Shown in pieces: positions 1 through 7,409 of a stretch of 40,654 bases of DNA. The stretch is from Campylobacterota bacterium (GTDB lineage Bacteria > Campylobacterota_A > Desulfurellia > JAADFJ01). The position numbers were made by a program, and so were the translations under genes. The notes under the pieces are model-generated. The model had not been told where the DNA came from, ran no database searches, and saw only the letters and a program-made list of their open reading frames with translations. The DNA lies in contig JAADFJ010000102.1 in the NCBI GenBank assembly GCA_013152955.1, positions 1-40,654 of the forward strand, in the 5' to 3' direction. Every line of letters starts with the position of its first letter. Positions within the stretch are counted from its first letter, which is position 1.

Positions 1-209
1 GGAAGTTTGCCGGCATAAGACAGGCCGCTTGCCGCATCAACCATGGCGCCTTCCGCTATCCCGAAATCAAAAAATCGTTCCGGAAACTCTTTCTTAAACA
101 TAAACGATCTGGTAGATGAACCAAGGTCGGCATCCATAACTATCACATCCTTATTGATTTTTCCTATTTCAACAAGCCCTTCGCCGTATCCGTCTCTTGT
201 AGCCCTCAT
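1..209 (-). CDS. tktB: Transketolase C-terminal subunit (partial, runs off left edge)
   Basis: This is the pyrimidine-binding and C-terminal half of a two-gene transketolase, which with the neighbouring N-terminal subunit would move two-carbon ketol units in the non-oxidative pentose phosphate pathway. Only about 69 codons are inside the window. They begin MRATRDGYGEGLVEIGK and contain DADLGSSTRS and FGIAEGAMVDAASGL; the Glu of the GIAE motif is the family's cofactor-activating glutamate. The ATG shares one base with the TAA of the upstream subunit gene (TAATG) and follows a strong GAAGGAG ribosome site, so the two subunits are probably translationally coupled. The usual QN after GIAE is GA here. 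The rest of the gene lies outside the window. Confidence 0.88.
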   Translation of the reverse strand, partial: MRATRDGYGEGLVEIGKINKDVIVMDADLGSSTRSFMFKKEFPERFFDFGIAEGAMVDAASGLSYAGKL

Positions 210-1018
210 TATGATAGCTCCTTCATAGCCTGCTTATATTCAGCGTCATTAGGTGCCTTTCCATGAAAGCCGACATTGTTTTCCATAAACGAAACACCTT
301 TTCCCTTTACGGTATGCGCAACAATCCCGAGCGGTTTGCCGCAGGGATGCGTGTTTAATGCATCTAAAATCTGATCTAAATTGTGTCCGTCTATACTGAT
401 GGTCTCCAATCCGAAACTTTTTAGTTTTGCGGCAATGGGGTGCACATTCATAACCTCTCTGACCGGACCATCAATTTGAAGATCGTTGTTATCAATAATT
501 ATTACAAGGTTATCAAGCCCGAAGTGCGATGCTGCCATCATGCTCTCCCAAACACTTCCCTCCTGTATCTCGCCGTCTCCAAGAAGACAAAATACTCTTG
601 CCCTGTTACCGTCAAGCATAAGTGATAGAGCCATGCCTACAGCGTTTCCTATTCCATGTCCGAGCGATCCGGTAGATGCATCAACTCCGGCAAGCTTTTT
701 GCTATCCGGGTGTCCCTGAAGCGGACTCCCGAACCTCCTTAATCTGTTGAGAAGTTTACGATCAAAATACCCTCTCCGGGCAAGAGCTGCATACAAAATC
801 GGTGCGGCGTGACCTTTAGACAATACAAAACGGTCACGTTCAGGCAGATGAGGATTCTTTGCATCATATTTCATTACATCAAAAAAAAGAGCGGCTATAA
901 TATCAGCCGCAGACAATGAGCCTCCCGGATGACCCGAGTTGGCAGTATATATCATTTCTATCACATCTCTTCTTAATTCTTTAGCAGCTCTTTTTAATCT
1001 TTCCGTTTTGGCATTCAT
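209..1018 (-). CDS. tktA: Transketolase N-terminal (thiamine diphosphate-binding) subunit
   Basis: A 269-residue protein matching only the N-terminal third of classical transketolase. It holds the thiamine-diphosphate/Mg site: SGHPGGSLSAADI near residue 28, LSKGHAAPILYAAL near 66, GSLGHGIGNAVGMALS near 117 and GDGEIQEGSVWESMMAA near 147, with IIIDNNDLQIDG completing the metal site. The partner domains are encoded by the next gene, which overlaps by one base. The start ATG overlaps the TGA of cobA-hemD by four bases (ATGA), so all three genes are probably on one transcript. Split transketolases are common in archaea, Firmicutes and deltaproteobacterial-type lineages. No key residue seems to be missing. 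Confidence 0.93.
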   Translation of the reverse strand: MNAKTERLKRAAKELRRDVIEMIYTANSGHPGGSLSAADIIAALFFDVMKYDAKNPHLPERDRFVLSKGHAAPILYAALARRGYFDRKLLNRLRRFGSPLQGHPDSKKLAGVDASTGSLGHGIGNAVGMALSLMLDGNRARVFCLLGDGEIQEGSVWESMMAASHFGLDNLVIIIDNNDLQIDGPVREVMNVHPIAAKLKSFGLETISIDGHNLDQILDALNTHPCGKPLGIVAHTVKGKGVSFMENNVGFHGKAPNDAEYKQAMKELS

Positions 1019-2481
1019 TTTATATCATCCAGTATCTTTTTAATCATACTCTCCTCTGTTGCCTCCTCCGAGACCAGTATATTTTTAAACCCTAACCTCT
1101 TTGAAATTCTGCCGACATTTTTGCTTATTGCAACCGTCTTTGAGCTTTTTTTCACTAAAAATTGCTTATTCTCAAAAAAATTTGCCGTCTCCTTCGCTAT
1201 AAATCCGCTTGTCAGCATCAGATAATCGACATTTCCCCAGTTTTCAATCTTCTTTTCTATCAAACTGCTCCATTGAATTGAATTTTTTTCAGGTCTATAT
1301 AGATAAAGCAGTTTAACAGATGCCCCGGCTTCTCTCAATCGCAATGACATTGCCGGATTCATCATTTCAGAACCCGGTATTAAAATTCTTTTGCCTTTGA
1401 TTCCTTCGGCAAGCAGCCTATCTGTCAGGGCCTTCGCGCTAAAATCATCAGGTATGATGTCTGCTTTCAGATGATAATTGCCCAAGGCTGCAGCAGTTTT
1501 TTTTCCCACGCATGCAATACTTCCAATCCTATCGGCATAGATTCCGGATTGTTTTATATTATCAAAAAAGCAGCTCACACTTTTTGCACTTGTAAAGACA
1601 ATCAGATCATAATCAATCGAATCGATATCATAAGGCAGTCGGACGATATTTACAACAGGCAGATACAGGATATCCGCTCCCAACTCCTCCAGTTTATCTA
1701 CTGTGTCCAATCCCTCGGGCATCGGTCTGGTAACAACAATTTTTTTTGAGAAAAGCGGCTTTTTTTCAAACCAGCCGAAACGGTTTTTAGAACTTACCTC
1801 TTGCCCGCATACAAACAGAGCCGGTTCCGATATTTCATTTATATCTGTCAGATCAGCGATTTTCGACAATCTGCCAAAAACAGTACGATTTTGTGTTGTA
1901 CCGTTTTCGATTATCGCACAGGCATCGCTTTTCTGCCATCCGGCTTTAAACAATTTTTCGGTAAGCTCTTTCAAGCAATCAAGTGCAAGAAAAAAGATAA
2001 CTGTAGGAGAATCGGATTTTTTGGGACAGTTCGCCTTGCCGGTTGCTACTTTCTTGCCCACGGAAATCGTTACAGCATCGGTACAACTGGGCTTAGAAAC
2101 AAGGATACCGCTGTAGGTCGACGCCGCTAAGGCAGAAGTTACTCCCGGAATAATCTCTATTTCAAGATTGGTAAGCTTAGCAAACTTTTCCATTCTTCTG
2201 TTATGTTTGGAAAAAAAGATCGGATCACCAATGGTAAGCCACGCCACATCCCTGTTGCCGTTTAATTTTGACAATTCTGAAAAAATCGCTTCCTCATCGT
2301 TGCAGGCGGAGATATACCGCGCCTTTTTGTTGGCGTAAAAAAGCAGATTCGGGTTTATAAATCGGCCGTAAATCACTATATCGGCTCTCTTCAATACCCA
2401 AAGAGCTCTCTTTGTCACAAGACCGATAGCACCGGGGCCCGTTCCCACAAAAAAAAGTCTGGTTCTGTGCGGCAATGTCAA
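1015..2481 (-). CDS. cobA-hemD: Fused uroporphyrinogen-III C-methyltransferase / uroporphyrinogen-III synthase
   Basis: A 488-residue fusion for the branch point of tetrapyrrole synthesis. Residues 1 to about 240 are a SAM-dependent tetrapyrrole methylase: FFVGTGPGAIGLVTKRAL at the N terminus, then a GDP motif (LTIGDPIFFSKHN) and PGVTSALAA. Residues from about 245 resemble HemD, which closes and inverts ring D of hydroxymethylbilane: KKIVVTRPMPEG, IVFTSAKSV and LMLTSGF are typical. The methylase GDP segment lacks the FGRGGEE-like continuation usual in CobA, so the substrate of that half is less certain than the HemD assignment. The start is TTG at 2481; a second TTG at 2475 is better spaced from the GAGGG upstream. 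A 158-bp gap separates it from hisD, where I see no convincing promoter or terminator. Confidence 0.87.
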   Translation of the reverse strand: MTLPHRTRLFFVGTGPGAIGLVTKRALWVLKRADIVIYGRFINPNLLFYANKKARYISACNDEEAIFSELSKLNGNRDVAWLTIGDPIFFSKHNRRMEKFAKLTNLEIEIIPGVTSALAASTYSGILVSKPSCTDAVTISVGKKVATGKANCPKKSDSPTVIFFLALDCLKELTEKLFKAGWQKSDACAIIENGTTQNRTVFGRLSKIADLTDINEISEPALFVCGQEVSSKNRFGWFEKKPLFSKKIVVTRPMPEGLDTVDKLEELGADILYLPVVNIVRLPYDIDSIDYDLIVFTSAKSVSCFFDNIKQSGIYADRIGSIACVGKKTAAALGNYHLKADIIPDDFSAKALTDRLLAEGIKGKRILIPGSEMMNPAMSLRLREAGASVKLLYLYRPEKNSIQWSSLIEKKIENWGNVDYLMLTSGFIAKETANFFENKQFLVKKSSKTVAISKNVGRISKRLGFKNILVSEEATEESMIKKILDDIK

Positions 2482-2639
2482 AGCCCTCGCCTGCCTTGAT
2501 TACAGATTAGGTAAATTCTTTTGACACAAGCATGAAATACCTTAACGCATATATCAAGATATTCTACAGTCTTTATTGCAGAGAAATATGTCCTGTTTTT
2601 ACAATTTTTTTTGTTTCCATCATGTCCAGCTATCAAACT

Positions 2640-3890
2640 TCAGTCCTTTAGTCTTATCTTTAGACTGTTTGCATGATTAAACAATCCTTCATGCTCTGCA
2701 ATCTTTACGGCTATCGGAGCATCATCAAGATAGCCTTCCCTGCTGTAAGAAATTATGCTGCTTCGTTTAAGAAAGATTTCAGGTGATAACGGAGAGCTGA
2801 ATCTGCTTGCAGCACCCGTTGGTAAGGTATGATTAGGTCCTGCAACATAGTCACCTATTGCCGCGGGCGAATACCTGCCTATAAATATTGCCCCCGCATT
2901 TTTTATTCCGTACGCTATATTCCATCCGTTGTCGGAAAGTATCTCAAGATGCTCGGGTGCAACTTTATTGATAAGTTTAATAGCATCGGATTCATTCCTG
3001 CAAAGATAAATTCTACTTCCCGCAAGAGCATTTACGACTATCTCAACTCTTTGAGCAACCGCTGCCATTTCGTCAATCTTTTGCTTAATTGCCTCTGCCA
3101 ATTTTTTATCATTTACAATAACGGATGCTATCGCTCTGCTATCATGCTCGGCTTGAGCAATAACATCAGCTGCAGCATCCTCTATGTATCGACCATTATC
3201 AATATAGATCAGCACTTCGGAAGGACCTGCCACCGAATCAATCTTTACGCTTCCTGCTACCAATCGTTTTGCTTCTGCAACGAACCGATTTCCAGGCCCG
3301 GTTATGACATCAACCGAATCAACAGATTCTGTACCATATGCCATTGCCGCAATTGCATGCGCTCCGCCCATACGATAAATCTTATCAATCCCGGCAATTG
3401 ATGCGGCAAAAAGTATGGATGGATCTATATAGCCATCCGATGCGGGGGTCGCCGCAACAATTGATTCTACTCCCGCAGTCTTGGCAGGTATTGCGTTCAT
3501 AAGCAGTGTTGACGGATAAACCGCTTTTCCTCCCGGAACATATATGCCGACTTTGCTGACAGCTGTTACCTTTTCGCCAAGAATAGTACCTCGCTCGTCA
3601 ATATCAAACCAACTTTTTTGAAGCTGAAGCTGCGAGAACCTTTTTATTCTGTCGGCCGCATAGTTTAAAGCATTTTTAAGCTCTTCCGATATGCCATTGC
3701 CAATTTCAAAATCTGTTATCGCAAGTCCTTTTGACAAATCATAATTATCAAATTTTTTTATATACCCCGCAAGCGCCTCATCTCCGCCTGCTTTTATTTT
3801 TTCAATAATCCCGAAGGCAATCTCTTTTGCTTCGTTATCAATAGAAATTCCTGAATCATCCAGAAACTCATCACAAGTTGTGATCTGCAT
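2640..3890 (-). CDS. hisD: Histidinol dehydrogenase
   Basis: A 416-residue zinc- and NAD-dependent enzyme that performs the last two oxidations of histidine synthesis, L-histidinol to L-histidine. Family landmarks are in order: YVPGGKAVYPSTLLMNAIPA, ITGPGNRFVAEAKRL, IDSVAGPSEVLI, IAQAEHDSRA (Gln and His zinc ligands), PEHLEI, YSPAAIGDYVAGPNHTLPT and the C-terminal AEHEGLFNHA with another zinc histidine. I chose the ATG at 3890 over the adjacent GTG at 3893 because an AAGGAG sits seven bases before it. The 5' end overlaps coaBC, so it is co-transcribed with cofactor and cell-envelope genes. No other his gene is in the window, so it does not belong to a local his operon. Confidence 0.96.
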   Translation of the reverse strand: MQITTCDEFLDDSGISIDNEAKEIAFGIIEKIKAGGDEALAGYIKKFDNYDLSKGLAITDFEIGNGISEELKNALNYAADRIKRFSQLQLQKSWFDIDERGTILGEKVTAVSKVGIYVPGGKAVYPSTLLMNAIPAKTAGVESIVAATPASDGYIDPSILFAASIAGIDKIYRMGGAHAIAAMAYGTESVDSVDVITGPGNRFVAEAKRLVAGSVKIDSVAGPSEVLIYIDNGRYIEDAAADVIAQAEHDSRAIASVIVNDKKLAEAIKQKIDEMAAVAQRVEIVVNALAGSRIYLCRNESDAIKLINKVAPEHLEILSDNGWNIAYGIKNAGAIFIGRYSPAAIGDYVAGPNHTLPTGAASRFSSPLSPEIFLKRSSIISYSREGYLDDAPIAVKIAEHEGLFNHANSLKIRLKD

Positions 3891-5094
3891 CACACTGCTC
3901 CTTTAAAATTTTAAGCAATTTTTTAGCCGCCTTTTCCTTGCTCATAAACGGAAGCTTAACATCAATATTCTTGCCCAATATTGTAACAATGTTGTTATCG
4001 GAAGCAAATCCTGTTCCGGGAAGTGTAATATCGTTTGCCACAATGAGATCAAGATTTTTATCGGTTAACTTTTTCTTTGCATTAGCCATAAGATTGCCTG
4101 TTTCCGCCGCAAAACCGACTCTTACTATTTTATCCGAAAACAGTAAGGTTGATTTCAATATATCTTCTGTAGGCATAAGTTTAAGTAATAAAGGATTTCC
4201 ATCCTTTTTTATCTTTGTTCCCGAATATTCACTTCTAAAATCAGCAGGTGCGGCTGCGGAGATAAACACCACTTTTTTGCCGGTTGCCAATGCGGTTTTT
4301 ATCTCCCGATGAACGGCCTTTTTCATCTGACTTGTTGTTGCCACCGTAGTCGTTCTAAAGCATCCGGACAGCTGCACCTGCCCATGAATGAGTGATACCT
4401 CCGCACCCATCCGTTTTGCCATTTTGGCTATCGCAAACCCCATCTTTCCGCTTGATGGATTTGAAATAAATCGAACCGGATCAATATTTTCTCTGGTAGG
4501 ACCTGCAGTAACAACAATATAAAAATCATTGAGGATTTTCTCTTCGAGCGCTCCGTAAATTGCCTCTTTTATGGCCATACTGTTTGCAATATGACCGACG
4601 CCTTTCTGATTGCAGGCAAGATTGCCTTCTGTTGCCTCAACCGTAATCCAGTCATCCTGCCTCAGAATTTCAAGATTTCTTCTATTGGTTTTTCGCTGAT
4701 ACATTACACTGTTTGCAGTCGGTGCCGCAATTCTGGGACAGTCGGACGCCAAAGCGACTAGACTCACCGGATCATCTCCGGCACCTGATGCAAGTTTTGA
4801 AACAATATGATTAGTGGCAGGCAGCACTATAAAACAATCGGCCCAACTTCCAAGTGCAACATGCGTTATATCGGTTGCGCTTCCATGAATATGAATTCTG
4901 TCAAACAAATTTTTAAACACCGGATGCTCGGTCAGAACAACAATAGTTTGATATCCTATAAGCTCTATTGCGCTGTTGGTCATGGCAGCATAGACATCAA
5001 TTCCCTCATTTTTAAGCTCTCGTATAAGCTCAAACGCCTTATATGCTGCAATTCCGCCGGTTATTCCCATAACAACCTTTTTGCCTCTATACAT
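3871..5094 (-). CDS. coaBC: Bifunctional phosphopantothenoylcysteine decarboxylase / phosphopantothenate-cysteine ligase
   Basis: Coenzyme A synthesis, joining cysteine to 4'-phosphopantothenate and then decarboxylating it. About 407 residues. The N-terminal flavoprotein half has GITGGIAAYKAFELIREL, the catalytic-His segment ATDITHVALGSWAD, VLPATNHIVSKLASG and the cysteine loop GNLACNQKGVGH. The C-terminal ligase half has TAGPTRENIDPVRFISNPSS, AAAPADFR, TKIKKDG and VGFAAETGNL. The substrate loop normally written PxMNxxMW reads PTANSVMY, keeping Pro, Asn and Met. I chose the ATG at 5094 because GTGGAG sits six bases before it; an in-frame GTG at 5106 would add four residues. It overlaps kdsB upstream and hisD downstream. 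PanB and PanC, at the far end of the window, supply the pantothenate precursor. Confidence 0.95.
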   Translation of the reverse strand: MYRGKKVVMGITGGIAAYKAFELIRELKNEGIDVYAAMTNSAIELIGYQTIVVLTEHPVFKNLFDRIHIHGSATDITHVALGSWADCFIVLPATNHIVSKLASGAGDDPVSLVALASDCPRIAAPTANSVMYQRKTNRRNLEILRQDDWITVEATEGNLACNQKGVGHIANSMAIKEAIYGALEEKILNDFYIVVTAGPTRENIDPVRFISNPSSGKMGFAIAKMAKRMGAEVSLIHGQVQLSGCFRTTTVATTSQMKKAVHREIKTALATGKKVVFISAAAPADFRSEYSGTKIKKDGNPLLLKLMPTEDILKSTLLFSDKIVRVGFAAETGNLMANAKKKLTDKNLDLIVANDITLPGTGFASDNNIVTILGKNIDVKLPFMSKEKAAKKLLKILKEQCDADHNL

Positions 5095-5812
5095 TTTCGC
5101 CTCCACGCATCAATTTTTCCACCTTTTCTATATCAATTTTTCTGTCCACGCCGATAAGATTGAGATCCGTTTCTATGATATCAATTCTGAATCCTTTTTC
5201 TAAAACTCTCAGCTGCTCTAATTTTTCTATGCTCTCAAGAGCACCTTTTTTAAGTCTTCCATATTGTTTAAGAAATTTCTTTTTGTATCCATAAATTCCT
5301 ATATGCTGCCAAAACACCCCTGTTGATCCGGAATATGGTATTGGTGAGCGTGAAAAATAGAGTGCCTGCATTTTTTCATCAAAAACGACTTTTACAATAT
5401 CAGGGTCTGCTGCTTTTTCCTCTGTAATTCTTGCGGCTGCACTAACAACCGGATTCTCGGTTTTCTGCAGCCTTTCTGCAATAGCGTTGATAAGTTCAGG
5501 TTTAATCAACGGTTCATCAGCCTGAACATTGATAATGCTGTCCGCCTTTATCATATCGGCAACCGAAGCGATTCTGTCTGATCCGCTTTGAAAATCTCCC
5601 TCGGTAATCAGAACGTCAGCTCCAAATCCGTCTGCAGCCCTCCTAACCTCTTCCGAATCGGTAACAATAAACAGTTCGTCTGCTCCGGCTCTTTTGGCTG
5701 CTGTCCATGGCCACCAAATCATCGGTTTGCCCAATATCGGATAAACAACTTTTCCTCTGAATCTAACCGATTCCATTCTTGCCGGAATTAAAACTGCATA
5801 ATTACAGCGCAT
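5087..5812 (-). CDS. kdsB: 3-deoxy-manno-octulosonate cytidylyltransferase (CMP-Kdo synthetase)
   Basis: Activates Kdo with CTP for lipopolysaccharide inner-core assembly in the cytoplasm. The 241-residue protein has the nucleotidyltransferase start AVLIPARMESVRFRGK, GKPMIWWPW, VTDSEEV, GDFQSGSDRIA, VQADEPLI (the usual form is VQGDEPLI), FSRSPIPY and the C-terminal HIGIYGYKKKFL, LEQLRVLEKGFRI and GVD. I chose the ATG at 5812, preceded by AAGGATC, which overlaps the end of the heptose kinase gene by 11 bases. A longer reading frame extends upstream but adds about 29 residues unlike the family. Together with hldE1 it shows an outer membrane bearing Kdo- and heptose-containing lipopolysaccharide. 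Confidence 0.94.
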   Translation of the reverse strand: MRCNYAVLIPARMESVRFRGKVVYPILGKPMIWWPWTAAKRAGADELFIVTDSEEVRRAADGFGADVLITEGDFQSGSDRIASVADMIKADSIINVQADEPLIKPELINAIAERLQKTENPVVSAAARITEEKAADPDIVKVVFDEKMQALYFSRSPIPYSGSTGVFWQHIGIYGYKKKFLKQYGRLKKGALESIEKLEQLRVLEKGFRIDIIETDLNLIGVDRKIDIEKVEKLMRGGENV

Positions 5813-6746
5813 TATAAAGATCCTTGTATAAAATCTGATATGTTCCGGGGTGTGAAACTGATATTCCCCCGGCAATATTTGCCAATCTGCAAGCATCAAA
5901 AAATTGGACCCCGCTGGCTATAGCTGCTGTCATAACAGCTATAACGCTATCTCCCGCTCCCGTCACATCATACACATAACGTGCGGTTGCCTTGATGGTT
6001 TTAACAGATCCGTTTTCAAAAATTGTCATTCCGTCCTGCCCCTGAGTAATTACGAGCTTCCGAGTCTCGGTTTCCTCCAATATTTTATTGCCGGCATCTA
6101 TGAGGCTTTTTTTATCGGATATCACTATATTTGCCATCTGAGACGCCTCTTTCTGATTTGGAGTTAAAAATGCTGCTCCTCTGTAATACGAAAGATTCGT
6201 AACCTTCGGATCAACGGCAATAATCCGACGAGGAAACAACTTTTTTAATTGCGAAATCAATTTTTCCGTCACAACGCCTTTTCCGTAATCCGAAACAATA
6301 ATAGCGGCAATTCGGTCGAATTGTTTTAGTTTGTCTTCTAAAGTATCAATCAGGCTGTTCCCCTGCTCTCTTGTCTGCTCTCTGTCAAACCTTACAATCT
6401 GTTGATTTCCGGCTATCACTCTTGTTTTTGAAGTCGTTATATAATTGTCGTCTATAATTACAGCTCGGCAGTCAATATGCCGCTTTTGCATAAGTGAAAG
6501 CAGCCGTCCGCCCCATCTATCTTTCCCTATTATACCTGCAGCTATCGGATGCATTCCTATGCCTATAAGATTTGCCGCTACATTGCTTGCCCCTCCGGCT
6601 CGATAATATTCCTTTTCAATATTTACAACAGGAACCGGTGCCTCAGGACTTATGCGTGATGCATTTCCGATAATATAGTGATCAAGCATAAGATCACCTA
6701 TCACAAGGATTGATGCAGGTTTAATCTGCTGAAGAATCTCTTTCAA
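5802..6746 (-). CDS. hldE1: D-glycero-beta-D-manno-heptose-7-phosphate kinase (HldE kinase domain, stand-alone)
   Basis: A PfkB/ribokinase-fold kinase of 314 residues that puts the 1-phosphate on heptose-7-phosphate in ADP-heptose synthesis for the lipopolysaccharide inner core. Recognisable elements are ILVIGDLMLDHYIIG, the linker region SRISPEAPVPVVNIEKE, AGGASNVAANLIGIG, KTRVIAGNQQIVRFDREQ, IIVSDYGKGVV, VDPKVTNLSYYRGA, LTPNQKE and the catalytic GAGDSVIAVMTAAIA. The adenylyltransferase half of bifunctional HldE is absent here and must be encoded elsewhere. The start is TTG at 6746 after a weak AGG; no ATG fits the family start. It lies between a PilZ gene and kdsB, seven bases from the former. 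Confidence 0.92.
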   Translation of the reverse strand: MKEILQQIKPASILVIGDLMLDHYIIGNASRISPEAPVPVVNIEKEYYRAGGASNVAANLIGIGMHPIAAGIIGKDRWGGRLLSLMQKRHIDCRAVIIDDNYITTSKTRVIAGNQQIVRFDREQTREQGNSLIDTLEDKLKQFDRIAAIIVSDYGKGVVTEKLISQLKKLFPRRIIAVDPKVTNLSYYRGAAFLTPNQKEASQMANIVISDKKSLIDAGNKILEETETRKLVITQGQDGMTIFENGSVKTIKATARYVYDVTGAGDSVIAVMTAAIASGVQFFDACRLANIAGGISVSHPGTYQILYKDLYNAL

Positions 6747-6752
6747 TTTGAC

Positions 6753-7409
6753 CTAAACATTTATAAGTTTTCTCTGCTTTATCGATTCGTTAAAACAGTA
6801 TCTTATAATTTTATCTCTTGTGCTCTCTTTGATATTCACAAAACTACATCCGTATTCTGCCATTTGCCCCTCATTTGATATAGACTTTCTCGCCACCTTC
6901 ACCGGCATCGACATTTCCAAAGGCGGTATAAAAACTTTTATCATATCTCCCTTACCCATCTTAAGCTTTGATCTGACTAAAACTCCCCCGCCCGATATAT
7001 CAACAATTAAACATTTAATATCTTTATCATAGTATAGCAAATTCGTCGAAACATTAACATTAATTCTAAAAAATTCACGATCTTCGATACGAAAAATCTC
7101 ATCCGGAAAACTTACAATAAGCAGCTTGAAACCGTTTTCCACTACCCTGCCAATGTTTTTACTGTTGAAACCAAGGCGTTTTTTATTAATGAAATAACTG
7201 ATAAAAATAGGTGTAAATTTTTCTAACATGACGTATCTTCCCTTTTCATCGGTCGGCAGCGCAATTTTTATGACATCCGATACGTCTTCAACTCTGCTCA
7301 AATAAAATCCCCTGTAATACCCCTCCTTTACCTCAACCTTAATTTTGTCACCTATGGAAATATAACTTTTAAGATCGGTTTTGAATATGTCGCTTATTCC
7401 TTCTTTCAT
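6753..7409 (-). CDS. PilZ-domain c-di-GMP-binding protein (YcgR-like)
   Basis: A 218-residue cytoplasmic protein. Residues 1 to about 100 are a beta-rich domain resembling the YcgR N-terminal region (GDKIKVEVKEGYYRGFYLS). Residues from about 105 form a PilZ domain with both c-di-GMP-binding motifs: REFFRINV (RxxxR) and DISGGGVLV (D/N-x-S-x-x-G). PilZ proteins of this type bind cyclic di-GMP and often control motility or surface polysaccharide. The partner is unknown here; the gene sits between glnD and lipopolysaccharide-core genes, so co-regulation with surface functions is possible. Its ATG overlaps the glnD stop by four bases. An HD-GYP protein that could degrade the same second messenger is encoded at 20170-22641. 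Confidence 0.85.
   Translation of the reverse strand: MKEGISDIFKTDLKSYISIGDKIKVEVKEGYYRGFYLSRVEDVSDVIKIALPTDEKGRYVMLEKFTPIFISYFINKKRLGFNSKNIGRVVENGFKLLIVSFPDEIFRIEDREFFRINVNVSTNLLYYDKDIKCLIVDISGGGVLVRSKLKMGKGDMIKVFIPPLEMSMPVKVARKSISNEGQMAEYGCSFVNIKESTRDKIIRYCFNESIKQRKLINV

Noticed and set aside
2482-2639. A promoter for cobA-hemD in the 158-bp gap after hisD
   Set aside because: TTGATA and other -35-like sequences occur, but none has a fitting -10 box at 16-18 bases, so I could not support one.
2829-3401. A 190-residue open frame opposite hisD
   Set aside because: It is a shadow of the strong hisD reading frame, cysteine- and isoleucine-rich, with no recognisable family or ribosome site.
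5087-5899. A longer KdsB starting at 5899
   Set aside because: The extra 29 residues lie inside the heptose kinase coding region, do not resemble KdsB, and the ATG at 5812 has a ribosome site and the standard N terminus.
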